Of a stretch of 9,605 nt of DNA, positions 1 through 7,301 are shown one piece after another (the stretch's first letter is position 1; every line of letters begins with the position of its first letter). The DNA is from CALKXV01 sp964632495. Its GTDB lineage: Bacteria; Pseudomonadota; Alphaproteobacteria; Rhodobacterales; Rhodobacteraceae. Where the stretch lies: the NCBI GenBank assembly GCA_964632495.1, contig CAZWDS010000104.1:1-9605 (forward strand), given 5' to 3'. The translations under genes and the position numbers were made by a program. The notes beneath the pieces are model-generated. The model had not been told where the DNA came from, made no database searches, and worked only from the letters and a program-made list of their open reading frames with translations.

Positions 1-53
<53 letters not shown>

Positions 54-99
54 TCACGACGCCGACAGGCGGCGCAAATTCCCATCAAAGGCACATCCC

Positions 100-1200
100 A
101 TGGACGTAATGCCAAAGTGGGTCGATGCGATCCTGATCCCGATCATCTCGATCCTGATCTCGTTCTTTCTGTCAGGCCTCGTGATCCTGTATCTTGGCAT
201 GAACCCCTTCGAAGCCCTGAAGCTGATGGTCACTGGCGCACTTGGCTCGACATATGGTTGGGGCTTCACGCTTTACTACACAACGAACTTCATCTTCACC
301 GGCCTCTGCGCCGCCATTGCGTTTCACGCCCGCCTGTTCAACATCGGCGGCGAAGGTCAGGCCACGCTCGGCGGCCTTGGCGTTGCCCTTGTTTGCCTGT
401 CCCTACCATGGCCACATTGGTCCCTCGCCCTACCCGCCGCCATCATAGGTGGCGCACTATTCGGAGCCGCATGGGCCTTTATTCCGGCGTGGTTGCAAGC
501 CAAGCGCGGCAGCCACATCGTGATCACCACGATCATGTTCAACTACATCGTCTCGGCCCTGATGGTGTTCTTGCTTGTCGAAATCCTGAAACCCGAAGGA
601 TCAATGGATCCGGCCACACGGCGGTTTGGTGAAAACATGTTGTTGCCGAATTTCGGCGATATCTTCGGCCTGTTCGGCATTCCCTTTTCCAACACCGCCC
701 CTGCCAACATCAGCTTCTTCGTCGCCCTGATCGCGCTTTACCTTTTCTGGCTGCTCGTCTGGCGTACCAAGCTCGGATACGAACTCCGGGCCTATGGCCA
801 CAGCGAAAGTGCTGCGGCCTATGCAGGCATCTCGCCCACCAAGATGATCATCGTCGCCATGCTGATCTCGGGTGCGCTGGCCGGGATGATGGGCATCAAC
901 TCGGTCATGGCATCGGGACGGTTGGTCCTGAACTCCGTCGAAGGCGCTGGCTTCATCGGCCTGGCCGTCGCTCTGATGGGTCGCTCGCATCCCGTGGGTA
1001 TCTTCCTTGCCGCGCTTCTTTTCGGGTTTCTCTACCAAGGCGGCGGAGAGTTGGCGCTTTGGGCCAATATCCCGCGCGAGTTAATCGTCCTGATCCAAGG
1101 CCTCGTAATCCTCTTCACGGGCGCTCTGGACAACCTTGTGCGTATGCCGCTGGAAAAGCTGTTCCTCGCCCTCAGACCACAATCACGAGGGGAGGGCTGA
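100..1200 (+). CDS. ABC transporter permease, nucleoside/purine-type (BPD_transp_2 family)
   Basis: Inner-membrane permease subunit of an ABC importer, 366 residues, typical for the family. It is hydrophobic throughout, with a first membrane segment at about residues 9-33 and several more. Family signs are the GEGQ-containing stretch after FNIGG in the N-terminal third, and a cytoplasmic coupling segment, ELRAYGHSESAAAYAGIS, near residues 228-245, the equivalent of the RAVGENP motif. These resemble the permeases of BmpA/Med-dependent nucleoside importers, so nucleosides or purine bases are the likely substrates; the ligand cannot be read from a permease. The start at ATG 100 has a modest AAAGG ahead of it and leaves a normal N-terminus. 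The frame is open further upstream, so an earlier start is possible but not needed. A partner permease begins three bases after its stop. The ATPase and binding protein presumably lie to the left, outside the window. Confidence 0.88.
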   Translation: MDVMPKWVDAILIPIISILISFFLSGLVILYLGMNPFEALKLMVTGALGSTYGWGFTLYYTTNFIFTGLCAAIAFHARLFNIGGEGQATLGGLGVALVCLSLPWPHWSLALPAAIIGGALFGAAWAFIPAWLQAKRGSHIVITTIMFNYIVSALMVFLLVEILKPEGSMDPATRRFGENMLLPNFGDIFGLFGIPFSNTAPANISFFVALIALYLFWLLVWRTKLGYELRAYGHSESAAAYAGISPTKMIIVAMLISGALAGMMGINSVMASGRLVLNSVEGAGFIGLAVALMGRSHPVGIFLAALLFGFLYQGGGELALWANIPRELIVLIQGLVILFTGALDNLVRMPLEKLFLALRPQSRGEG

Positions 1201-1203
1201 GCC

Positions 1204-2172
1204 ATGGACTTTTTCACCCTCGTTCAAATCCTCGACACATCGGTCCGCCTTGCCACCCCTTTGCTGTTCGCCTGCCTTGCGGGCCTCTATTCCGAACGCG
1301 CAGGCATCTTCGACATCGGGCTTGAGGGCAAAATGCTGGCCGCCGCTTTCTTTTCCGCAGCCTTTGCGGCGGTATCAGGCTCGGTCTGGATTGGGCTTCT
1401 GGCGGGCATCGGGGCCTCTCTGATCTTGTCCATGATCCACGGGCTGGCCTCGATCACCTTTAGGGGCAACCAGTTGATTTCGGGCGTGGCGATCAACTTT
1501 ATAGCAGCAGGCATGACCGTTCTGATTGCGCAAGACTGGTTCCAGCAAGGTGGTCGCACACCATCCCTCACCGGCGCCGCGCGGTTCAACGAAATCGAAC
1601 TGCCCTTCGCCCAAGCCTTCGCCGACATCCCTTACTTTGGTCTGATCTACAGCGAACTGATCTCGGGCCATTCCATACTGGTCTACGTCGGTTTCCTGAC
1701 CGTACCGCTCACATGGTACATCCTGTTCCGTACCCGTTTCGGCCTGCGCCTGCGCGCCGTGGGCGAGAACCCGGCGGCGGTCGATACCGCAGGCGTTTCG
1801 GTCATCTGGATGCGCTTTGTGGCGGTCGGAATCTGTGGCGTCCTATGCGGCCTTGCAGGCGCTTATCTGGCAACCAGCCTGCAAGCCGGTTTTGTGAAGG
1901 ATATGTCTTCTGGACGTGGCTTCATCGCCCTCGCCGCTCTGATCTTCGCCAAGTGGAGACCGTGGTACGCGCTCTTCGCCTGCCTTCTGTTTGGCTTCTT
2001 CCAGGCGCTGTCCTTCCGCCCGGACGTGGTGAACAAGGTTCTGCAATTCGACGTACCGGGACAGTTGCTGGACGCCCTTCCCTACATCCTAACGGTCGTG
2101 ATCCTTGCAGGCTTCATCGGCAAGGCCATCCCACCCCGCGCGGGCGGCGAACCCTATGTGAAAGAGCGTTAA
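1204..2172 (+). CDS. ABC transporter permease, nucleoside/purine-type, second subunit
   Basis: Second membrane subunit of the same importer, 322 residues, hydrophobic along most of its length. It should form a heterodimeric channel with the preceding product. The N-terminal region holds RAGIFDIGLEGKM, the equivalent of the FNIGGEGQ motif of its partner. The coupling region LRLRAVGENPAAVDTAGVS near residues 181-199 is the classic segment for contact with the ATPase in BPD_transp_2 permeases. The start ATG is preceded by a strong GGGGAGGG Shine-Dalgarno with about 7 bases of spacing, inside the end of the upstream gene, so the two are co-transcribed and probably translationally coupled. The C-terminus is short and charged (GGEPYVKER). 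In rhodobacteria such permease pairs often sit near purine-degradation genes (recollection, not visible here), which favours purine or nucleoside uptake over sugars. Confidence 0.88.
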   Translation: MDFFTLVQILDTSVRLATPLLFACLAGLYSERAGIFDIGLEGKMLAAAFFSAAFAAVSGSVWIGLLAGIGASLILSMIHGLASITFRGNQLISGVAINFIAAGMTVLIAQDWFQQGGRTPSLTGAARFNEIELPFAQAFADIPYFGLIYSELISGHSILVYVGFLTVPLTWYILFRTRFGLRLRAVGENPAAVDTAGVSVIWMRFVAVGICGVLCGLAGAYLATSLQAGFVKDMSSGRGFIALAALIFAKWRPWYALFACLLFGFFQALSFRPDVVNKVLQFDVPGQLLDALPYILTVVILAGFIGKAIPPRAGGEPYVKER

Positions 2173-2179
2173 GGCCACC

Positions 2180-2227
2180 ACAAATCGCCTCTTGCAGACC
2201 GTAACCAGACCACCTGTTCCGATTTGT
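2180..2227. repeat. 8-bp inverted repeat in the permease-TauE spacer
   Basis: ACAAATCG at 2180-2187 is perfectly complementary to CGATTTGT at 2220-2227, with 32 bases between. It starts eight bases after the permease stop. No U-run follows, so it is not a standard intrinsic terminator. It could be a long-loop hairpin ending the ABC operon or a regulator site for the downstream pair. The rest of the 124-base spacer (2173-2296) holds nothing else I can name. Confidence 0.35.
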
Positions 2228-2296
2228 CGCATCTGGACTTATTCACTTGCAGCATTTGGGCGTTGAGGCCTTCGGGACACGGGCGTAGTTGACGTC

Positions 2297-3214
2297 ATGA
2301 ACGTCTACCTCCCCATCGCTGAAGTCTCGGTCAACGCGTTTTTGCTGTTGGGTCTTGGCGGCATGGTGGGTGTGCTTTCCGGCATGTTCGGCGTGGGCGG
2401 CGGTTTTCTGATGACGCCCTTGTTGTTCTTCATCGGCATCCCTCCCGCCGTGGCCGTCGCAACCGAAGCCAACCAGATCGTCGCCTCATCTTTCTCGGGC
2501 GTCTTGGCGCATCTCAGACGACGCACGGTCGATCTGAAGATGGGCACGGTCCTTTTGATCGGCGGCTTGATCGGTGCGGCGTTCGGGGTGCAATTGTTCA
2601 ATACGCTAAAAGCCATGGGCCAAGTCGATCTTCTGGTCCGGCTTTGCTATGTCGTGTTCCTTGGCATCATTGGCGGCTTGATGTTCGTCGAAAGCCTGAA
2701 CGCTATCCGCAAAACACGCGGCGGGCGCAGTGCGCCGACGCGCAAGAAACACGGTCTGGTCCATAGACTGCCGCTGAAGATGAAATTCCGCACCTCGGGA
2801 CTGTATATCTCGGTAATTCCGCCGGTTCTGGTCGGCGTTTTGGTGGGTATTCTGGCGGCAATTATGGGTGTTGGCGGCGGGTTCATCATGGTGCCTGCGA
2901 TGATCTATCTGCTTGGAATGCCTACAAAAGTCGTTGTTGGCACATCCTTGTTCCAGATCATCTTTGTCACGGGTTTCACCACTCTTTTGCACGCTACCAC
3001 CAACTTCACCGTCGACATCGTGCTGGCCGTTCTGTTGCTGGTGGGCGGCGTGATCGGCGCGCAATTCGGCACCCAGATCGGCGCGAAACTGCAGGCCGAG
3101 CAGCTGCGCATCCTATTGGCCATCATGGTGCTGGCGGTTTGCGGCAAACTGGCCTTCGATCTTCTGGTGCAACCTGCCGAGCTTTACTCCCTTGGCGCAG
3201 GCGGGGGGCACTGA
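2297..3214 (+). CDS. Sulfite exporter TauE/SafE family permease (TSUP)
   Basis: Integral membrane protein of 305 residues in the TauE/SafE (TSUP) family, whose studied members move sulfite, sulfoacetate or other small organic anions across the inner membrane. Internal duplication is visible: GVGGGFLMTP at residues 32-41 and GVGGGFIMVP at about 191-200, each followed by a conserved helix (AVAVATEANQ and KVVVGTSLFQ). A basic hydrophilic loop at about 137-165 separates the halves. The N-terminus (MNVYLPIAEVSVN) suits the family, so ATG 2297 is preferred although its Shine-Dalgarno is weak. Its stop overlaps the start of the TIGR02186 gene by one base, so the two are an operon and probably act together. 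The substrate cannot be told from sequence; no sulfur-metabolism gene is next to it in the window. Confidence 0.9.
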   Translation: MNVYLPIAEVSVNAFLLLGLGGMVGVLSGMFGVGGGFLMTPLLFFIGIPPAVAVATEANQIVASSFSGVLAHLRRRTVDLKMGTVLLIGGLIGAAFGVQLFNTLKAMGQVDLLVRLCYVVFLGIIGGLMFVESLNAIRKTRGGRSAPTRKKHGLVHRLPLKMKFRTSGLYISVIPPVLVGVLVGILAAIMGVGGGFIMVPAMIYLLGMPTKVVVGTSLFQIIFVTGFTTLLHATTNFTVDIVLAVLLLVGGVIGAQFGTQIGAKLQAEQLRILLAIMVLAVCGKLAFDLLVQPAELYSLGAGGGH

Positions 3215-3963
3215 TGCTGCGTCTGGCCCTTGCCTTTTGTCTAATGGCGCTGCCCTTGCAGGCCGAAGAGGTCGTCGCCGACCTTAGCCAAAGCCGAATT
3301 TCGATCACCACCGATTTTGACGGCTCGGAGATCCTGATCTTCGGGGCGGTGAAACGCGAAACACTCATCGATACCAAGAACCCGTTGCAAGTCCTGATCA
3401 CCGTCGCAGGCCCGTCCGAACCAATCACAGTCCGACGAAAATCGCGCCGCTTTGGCATTTGGGTCAACACGGAAGCCGTCGACGTGGACGGCGCGCCCAG
3501 TTTTTATGCCATCGCAACCACCGCGCCTTGGAAAGACATGATCACCGAGGTCGAGGATCTGCGCCATCACATCTCTACCCCACGCGCTGTCCGCTCCGTT
3601 GGTGCCACCATCGCAGGCAGCGAGAATTTTACCGAAGCCCTGATCCGCATTAGGTCCAGCCAGGACCTGTACCAAACCAATATCGGCGATGTCAGGTTCG
3701 AAGACCAAACCCTGTTTTCAACCTCCATCCGCCTGCCCGCCAATCTGCACGAAGGCGACTACCGCGCGCGGTTCTTCCTGACGCGGAACGGCGCGGTGTT
3801 GGATACGTTTGAAACCGAAATCGCGGTTCAAAAGGTCGGGCTGGAACGGTTCCTGTTCCGCCTGTCGCGCGACAAGCCTTTGATCTACGGAGTTATGTCG
3901 CTGGCCATCGCCATTGCTGCGGGCTGGCTGGCTTCGGCGGCGTTTCGGGTGTTCCGCACTTAG
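3214..3963 (+). CDS. TIGR02186 / Alph_Pro_TM family membrane-anchored periplasmic protein
   Basis: A 249-residue protein of unknown function that I recognise as the alphaproteobacterial Alph_Pro_TM (TIGR02186) family. It has a signal peptide (hydrophobic LALAFCLMALPLQA, likely cleavage before EEVV), a periplasmic body with the family opening (SQSRISITTDFDGSEILIFG at about 26-45), and one C-terminal membrane helix at about residues 222-243 with a short basic cytoplasmic tail. The frame is open further upstream, to an ATG at 3139, but the start at 3214 is right: it gives a proper signal peptide, follows a GGGGGG ribosome-binding site, and its A is the last base of the TauE stop. This one-base overlap implies translational coupling. 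A role as periplasmic accessory of the TauE/SafE exporter is inferred from linkage only. It ends converging on the helicase gene. Confidence 0.88.
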   Translation: MLRLALAFCLMALPLQAEEVVADLSQSRISITTDFDGSEILIFGAVKRETLIDTKNPLQVLITVAGPSEPITVRRKSRRFGIWVNTEAVDVDGAPSFYAIATTAPWKDMITEVEDLRHHISTPRAVRSVGATIAGSENFTEALIRIRSSQDLYQTNIGDVRFEDQTLFSTSIRLPANLHEGDYRARFFLTRNGAVLDTFETEIAVQKVGLERFLFRLSRDKPLIYGVMSLAIAIAAGWLASAAFRVFRT

Positions 3964-3967
3964 AACA

Positions 3968-3990
3968 GCAGATTTTGGCGCAAACTCTGC
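3968..3990. terminator. Imperfect 23-base dyad between convergent genes
   Basis: The sequence GCAGA...TCTGC at 3968-3990 forms an imperfect inverted repeat: five base pairs, one mismatch, then TTTG/CAAA. It lies in the 56-base gap between the convergent TIGR02186 and helicase genes, where a shared terminator would be expected. Neither side has a clear U-run, so this is only a weak bidirectional terminator candidate. Confidence 0.3.
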
Positions 3991-4019
3991 AAAGATTTCC
4001 GCGTCTGAATTCGCCTCCC

Positions 4020-5549
4020 TCAGTCATCACTCTGTGCCGTCAACTCAAACGGAGCGGCAGGCACTTCAAGATCACTAGTGGTCAAAGGTTCTTCGGGCTT
4101 GCCCAGCCGATAACGCGTGATCCAGTGCAACCGTTCCTCGGCCCGCGTGATCGCCACATAGGCCAAGCGTTTCCAAAGCGGCAAACCTGCCTCGATGCGC
4201 CCCGCTTGGGACGCCGCGAAAAGATCAGGGGAAAACACCTGCACATCGCGCCATTGCGAACCTTGCGCCTTATGGATCGTGACCGCGGCGCCATGCAAAA
4301 AAGCGGCCCCCATGTTGGCGGCGAAAGGAATGAAGGGTTCGTCTTCGCCCGGCATTTCGATCTTCACGATCGAGGCCGCAGACACCTGAGGTTCAACCGC
4401 ACCCACAACATGCAGCCGTGAAAATCCGGGCCGACGCCCGGGCCCAAGGTACACCACTTGCGCGCCTTTGATCAATCCGCGCGCCTCAAGGTCCAGACGT
4501 TTCTTCCGGTGCTTCAACGGCAATTCGATCCCGTCGCAAATCAACGGCTCGCCGGGTAAAAGCGCGTCAGACGGTGCGCCGTAGGCCGCGCGAAACGCAT
4601 GGATCAACCGAATGCGCGTGGCATTCCGCCAGACCAAAACCGGGGAGCGTGCCATAAGACCGGATTCAACTCGGGGTGCTAGAACCACCCGATCATCCGA
4701 ACTCGCTGCATCTTCGATCATCCGTTCGAACGCCTCAAAACTCAAGGCATCATCGGCAAGTGCATGGGCCAGATCCAGAATGGGATTGTCCAAATCCTGT
4801 CGATGGATTCGGCTTAGTTCCATCTTGCGGGGTCCGTGCAAACTGTCGAACACCATCGCGCCGGACTGGTTCACCGGCGCCAACTGAGCGGGATCGCCAA
4901 ACAAAACCAGCGTCGGAAAAATCTCTTTTAAATCATCGAACTGGCGTGCATCCAGCATTGAAGATTCGTCCACAAATCCGACATCCAGCGGGTCTTCCCG
5001 CCGCTTCCATCCCAAAATGAAATCCGAGCCTTTCAACCCCGCCGCCGCCAAAGCACCCGGCACGGACCGGTTGGTTTTGAAGAACGCTTCGGCCCGGTCC
5101 AAAGCGGCGTCAGTCAGGCCTTCGATCTCGGGACGCTCGCCGTGGTTGGTCAGCCATTCGGCGATCTTTTCGTATTCCGGATCATAGACCGGCGTGTACA
5201 AGATGCGGTGGATGGTTGTCGCGGCCACGCCCCGGGTGCGCAACACGCTGGCGGCCTTGTTGGTGGGCGCAAGGATGGCAAGCGTCCGTTTGTCCTTCCG
5301 CCGCTTGCTTTCGTAATCGCCACTGATCGTTTCAACACCGGCTTCGGCCAAAGCCTCGGCCAGACGCGCCAGCAACATCGTCTTGCCAGACCCGGCCTTA
5401 CCGATCACAGCCACCACGCCTTGACCATCTTTGGTACGCGGCGTGGTCAGACTTTCCTCGATATCTACTCCGGCCGAACGCAAAACCTCGGCGATGCGGT
5501 CAAAGGCTTCGGCCTGATCGTCGGAAAAGATGGTAACGGGAAGTGACAT
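4020..5549 (-). CDS. RecD-like ATP-dependent DNA helicase (superfamily 1)
   Basis: A 509-residue superfamily 1 helicase of the small RecD-like type. Motifs in order: a Q-like FSDDQ near residue 8, Walker A GKAGSGKT at 50-57, motif Ia LAPTNKAA at 93-100 followed by TTIH at 111-114, Walker B VDESSM at 193-198, motif III GDPAQLAPV at 218-226, motif IV RIHRQ, the UvrD_C_2 segment VTIHKAQGSQ at 423-432, and motif VI AYVAITRAEERL at 463-474. All ATPase motifs are intact, so it should be an active 5'-to-3' type DNA motor. It lacks the N-terminal extension of full-length RecD, and no recB or recC is present, so a stand-alone role in repair or replication is likely. ATG 5549 is preferred because the open frame gives a compact N-terminus just ahead of the Q motif. 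It lies 67 bases downstream of luxI on the same strand and may share its transcript, though that may be incidental. Confidence 0.9.
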   Translation of the reverse strand: MSLPVTIFSDDQAEAFDRIAEVLRSAGVDIEESLTTPRTKDGQGVVAVIGKAGSGKTMLLARLAEALAEAGVETISGDYESKRRKDKRTLAILAPTNKAASVLRTRGVAATTIHRILYTPVYDPEYEKIAEWLTNHGERPEIEGLTDAALDRAEAFFKTNRSVPGALAAAGLKGSDFILGWKRREDPLDVGFVDESSMLDARQFDDLKEIFPTLVLFGDPAQLAPVNQSGAMVFDSLHGPRKMELSRIHRQDLDNPILDLAHALADDALSFEAFERMIEDAASSDDRVVLAPRVESGLMARSPVLVWRNATRIRLIHAFRAAYGAPSDALLPGEPLICDGIELPLKHRKKRLDLEARGLIKGAQVVYLGPGRRPGFSRLHVVGAVEPQVSAASIVKIEMPGEDEPFIPFAANMGAAFLHGAAVTIHKAQGSQWRDVQVFSPDLFAASQAGRIEAGLPLWKRLAYVAITRAEERLHWITRYRLGKPEEPLTTSDLEVPAAPFELTAQSDD

Positions 5550-5616
5550 TTGAGAGAGACCCTACCCTGTCACTTACCCGCTCACCAGTGCATTGCGTGT
5601 CTCTGACCGCCCGCAT

Positions 5617-6252
5617 TTAAGCGACGTCCGACACATCGACTTTCTGCGCACCAAAAGCGTCGTCATACCAATTGTTCGACTGCTCGGATGTTACGCCTGC
5701 ACGGTCCAGCAACCGTTCACGGTACTGGTCTTCGCAAGGCCAAAGACCCGCCGATATCGCATCGCGCCCCTCACCATCCGTGCCCAATACCGTCGGCCCC
5801 CATCCAACCCGCGCATAGACCCGGATCATCCGCGCATCGAACACGCCTGCCACATGGGTCAAACGCGCATTCAACCCAACCTCCAAAACCCCCAGCATCA
5901 AGGCTGCTGACACGTTGCTGGCGGCCCCCGGCGCCAAACAGAACCGCGTGCACTCCCAAACCAGCGGGCTTTGAATGTGAACGCCGTCTGTCAGGTGCAA
6001 GAAGTGATCGCCCATCATCGTGGGCCCCGTTGTCGGCAACAAACGCAGCGATCCACCGTGCGTGCCATCGGCGTTTTCCCAAATGATATACATCGGGTTT
6101 TCATCGTCATAGCTGTCACGCTCTAATCCCGAGGGATCGACGTCAACTTCCCAGCCAAGGCGGGTGTGAAACTGAGCGGCGCGATCCCGGAACATGTTTT
6201 CGGCAAGCGTTGGCAGAGCTTTAAGATCGTCAGCGTAAATGTAGCGAAGCAT
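5617..6252 (-). CDS. luxI: Acyl-homoserine lactone synthase, LuxI family
   Basis: Autoinducer synthase of 211 residues that should join S-adenosylmethionine and an acyl-carrier-protein acyl chain into an acyl-homoserine lactone. The hallmark residues are at expected places: R24, F28 and W34 in the MFRDRAAQFHTRLGWEVD region, D46 and D49, R70 in GGSLRL, F84, and E100 and R103 in WECTRF. The C-terminal half holds FDARMIRVYARVGWGP, the usual acyl-chain region. By my alignment the position that is often Thr in 3-oxo-AHL makers is Gly136, which would lean to unsubstituted or hydroxylated products; this is tentative. ATG 6252 follows GGAAGGGG with good spacing. It lies 114 bases after luxR on the same strand, the usual cognate arrangement. 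A potential hairpin covers its ribosome-binding site. Confidence 0.95.
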   Translation of the reverse strand: MLRYIYADDLKALPTLAENMFRDRAAQFHTRLGWEVDVDPSGLERDSYDDENPMYIIWENADGTHGGSLRLLPTTGPTMMGDHFLHLTDGVHIQSPLVWECTRFCLAPGAASNVSAALMLGVLEVGLNARLTHVAGVFDARMIRVYARVGWGPTVLGTDGEGRDAISAGLWPCEDQYRERLLDRAGVTSEQSNNWYDDAFGAQKVDVSDVA

Positions 6253-6257
6253 GATGT

Positions 6258-6280
6258 TCCCCTTCCGTTATGAACGGGGA
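6258..6280 (-). promoter_or_regulatory. Potential hairpin over the luxI ribosome-binding site
   Basis: On the luxI sense strand TCCCC is followed 13 bases later by GGGGA, and that GGGGA is the Shine-Dalgarno core of luxI (5 bases before the ATG). Nested between them is CCGTT-cat-AACGG, whose first CC is shared with the outer arm, so the two pairings compete in part. Either fold would occlude or flank the ribosome-binding site. This is visible base pairing; translational control is inference. Confidence 0.4.
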
Positions 6281-6325
6281 GAGGACTAAAATCGCTACGT
6301 TAAATGGGTCAGAACTGGGCGTGCG

Positions 6326-6341
6326 CGGGCGTCACCGCCCG
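6326..6341. repeat. GC-rich 6-4-6 hairpin between luxR and luxI
   Basis: CGGGCG (6326-6331) and CGCCCG (6336-6341) are perfect arms around a four-base loop, 25 bases after the luxR stop. Read in the luxR direction it is preceded by TTTTAA and followed by CGCACG, so there is no U-run for classical termination. It could be a partial terminator or attenuator tuning luxI read-through from luxR, a processing site, or a regulator-binding site. Confidence 0.4.
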
Positions 6342-6366
6342 TTAAAAGCAGCGCACGACGTGGTTA

Positions 6367-7071
6367 TCAGATGTTTAACAGACCTTGGTTCATGGCACGT
6401 GCGACCGCATGTGTTGTGTTCATCGCCGCCATCTTGAACCGCGCGCTTTCGATGTAGACCCGCAAGGTATGCTCGGAAATAGACAGGCTATTGGCCGCCT
6501 GGGCACGGCTGAACCCAAGCGCCAGCAGCGTCAGCGCATCGGTTTCCCGAGGGCTGAGACTGACGATGTCGTCCTGATCCGATCCCAATTCCAATTCCAG
6601 TGCCTTCTGGTTGATGTAATGCGACGCCAAAATGACCGAGCGCGCGTAATCCTGTGTATAAGTCGACCAATCATCATCACTGTCGCGACCGCTGACTGTA
6701 AACAAAGCAAACTGGCCCGAAGGCCCCCGGACCGGAATCGAAAATCCCTGATTGCCAACACCGGCATCAATCGCTTCTTGCAAAAACGTTTGGGCAGACT
6801 TCTTGCCCCAATTCAATCGCTTCCAGTCGACCGGATGAAACCGCCGCAAACACGCCTGCACCACCGGATCAATTCGCGCATAGTCATTGCCCAGATACTG
6901 ATCGACCCAAGTGGGTTCATATGTGGTGACGGCGTATTGGTCCCCTTTCGAACTGACCGAGTGATACACAACGTGTTCAACATTCAACTCGTTTCGCAAC
7001 GAGAGAATGGCGGTATCAAGGTCGCTATGAGTTGCGACACCCTGAAGCTGATCTATGAAGTTCTCCAACAT
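6367..7071 (-). CDS. luxR: LuxR-family acyl-homoserine lactone-responsive regulator
   Basis: Quorum-sensing transcription factor of 234 residues, a standard length. The N-terminal autoinducer domain (about 1-165) keeps the six residues typical of AHL-binding LuxR proteins: W55, Y59, D68, P69, W83 and G109. The C-terminal GerE-type helix-turn-helix (about 173-234) keeps E176, L180 and G186 and the recognition-helix segment SEHTLRVYIESARFKM. It should therefore bind both ligand and DNA, not be a solo relic. The start is tightly fixed: a TAA stop in the same frame lies two codons before ATG 7071. No good Shine-Dalgarno lies 5-10 bases upstream; the nearest purine run (AGGGGA) is about 20 bases away. 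The start is buried in the last 47 bases of an upstream small ORF, suggesting translational coupling. Its cognate luxI follows on the same strand. Confidence 0.95.
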   Translation of the reverse strand: MLENFIDQLQGVATHSDLDTAILSLRNELNVEHVVYHSVSSKGDQYAVTTYEPTWVDQYLGNDYARIDPVVQACLRRFHPVDWKRLNWGKKSAQTFLQEAIDAGVGNQGFSIPVRGPSGQFALFTVSGRDSDDDWSTYTQDYARSVILASHYINQKALELELGSDQDDIVSLSPRETDALTLLALGFSRAQAANSLSISEHTLRVYIESARFKMAAMNTTHAVARAMNQGLLNI

Positions 7072-7237
7072 GGCTTACGTTTTGCACCGTCCCCTGTGCG
7101 AACCCACGATGTGCCTCTATTTCGTCGCGTACTGTGACCATTGTTTGGTCCAGTTGCCGTTCCGTTGCCCCTAGTCCATTGCTTTCTGCAAAGGCCTTAA
7201 GGTCTGCGAGTACATCGAGCATCCAGTCATTTGCCAT
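7025..7237 (-). CDS. Small conserved-looking ORF overlapping luxR
   Basis: A 70-codon ORF directly upstream of luxR in another frame, overlapping it by 47 bases. ATG 7237 has a good Shine-Dalgarno (AGGAAG, 8 bases away), better than luxR's own. The N-terminal 45 residues look like a real folded helix pair: acidic and hydrophobic, opening MANDWMLDVLADLKAFAESN and then a helix containing QLDQTM and DEIEAH. I recall similar small proteins of unknown function in Rhodobacteraceae opening with x-W-[IM]-LDVLxDL, often shorter than this; this cannot be checked here. The last 20-25 residues look like random sequence and lie largely over the luxR start, so a C-terminal extension or lost stop is possible. 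It may be a leader that drives luxR translation, or a small partner protein. No function is assigned. Confidence 0.72.
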   Translation of the reverse strand: MANDWMLDVLADLKAFAESNGLGATERQLDQTMVTVRDEIEAHRGFAQGTVQNVSHVGELHRSASGCRNS

Positions 7238-7301
7238 GCTGTTTTCTTCCTGATTGGTTAACGAACTCTTAATACAACCCTAGCATGTGTCTATTTTTTC
7301 G

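Noticed and set aside
601..1038. Long minus-strand open frame opposite the first permease.
   Set aside because: It is antisense to a clear membrane-protein gene, has shadow-like composition rich in D, H, Q and R, and shows no motif or ribosome-binding site.
2606..3064. 152-codon minus-strand open frame opposite the TauE gene.
   Set aside because: The residue pattern is the antisense image of a hydrophobic protein. No domain is seen, and the plus-strand TauE reading is unmistakable.
6385..7137. 250-codon plus-strand open frame across luxR.
   Set aside because: It is antisense to luxR, which has all hallmark residues. Length alone reflects GC-rich codon bias.
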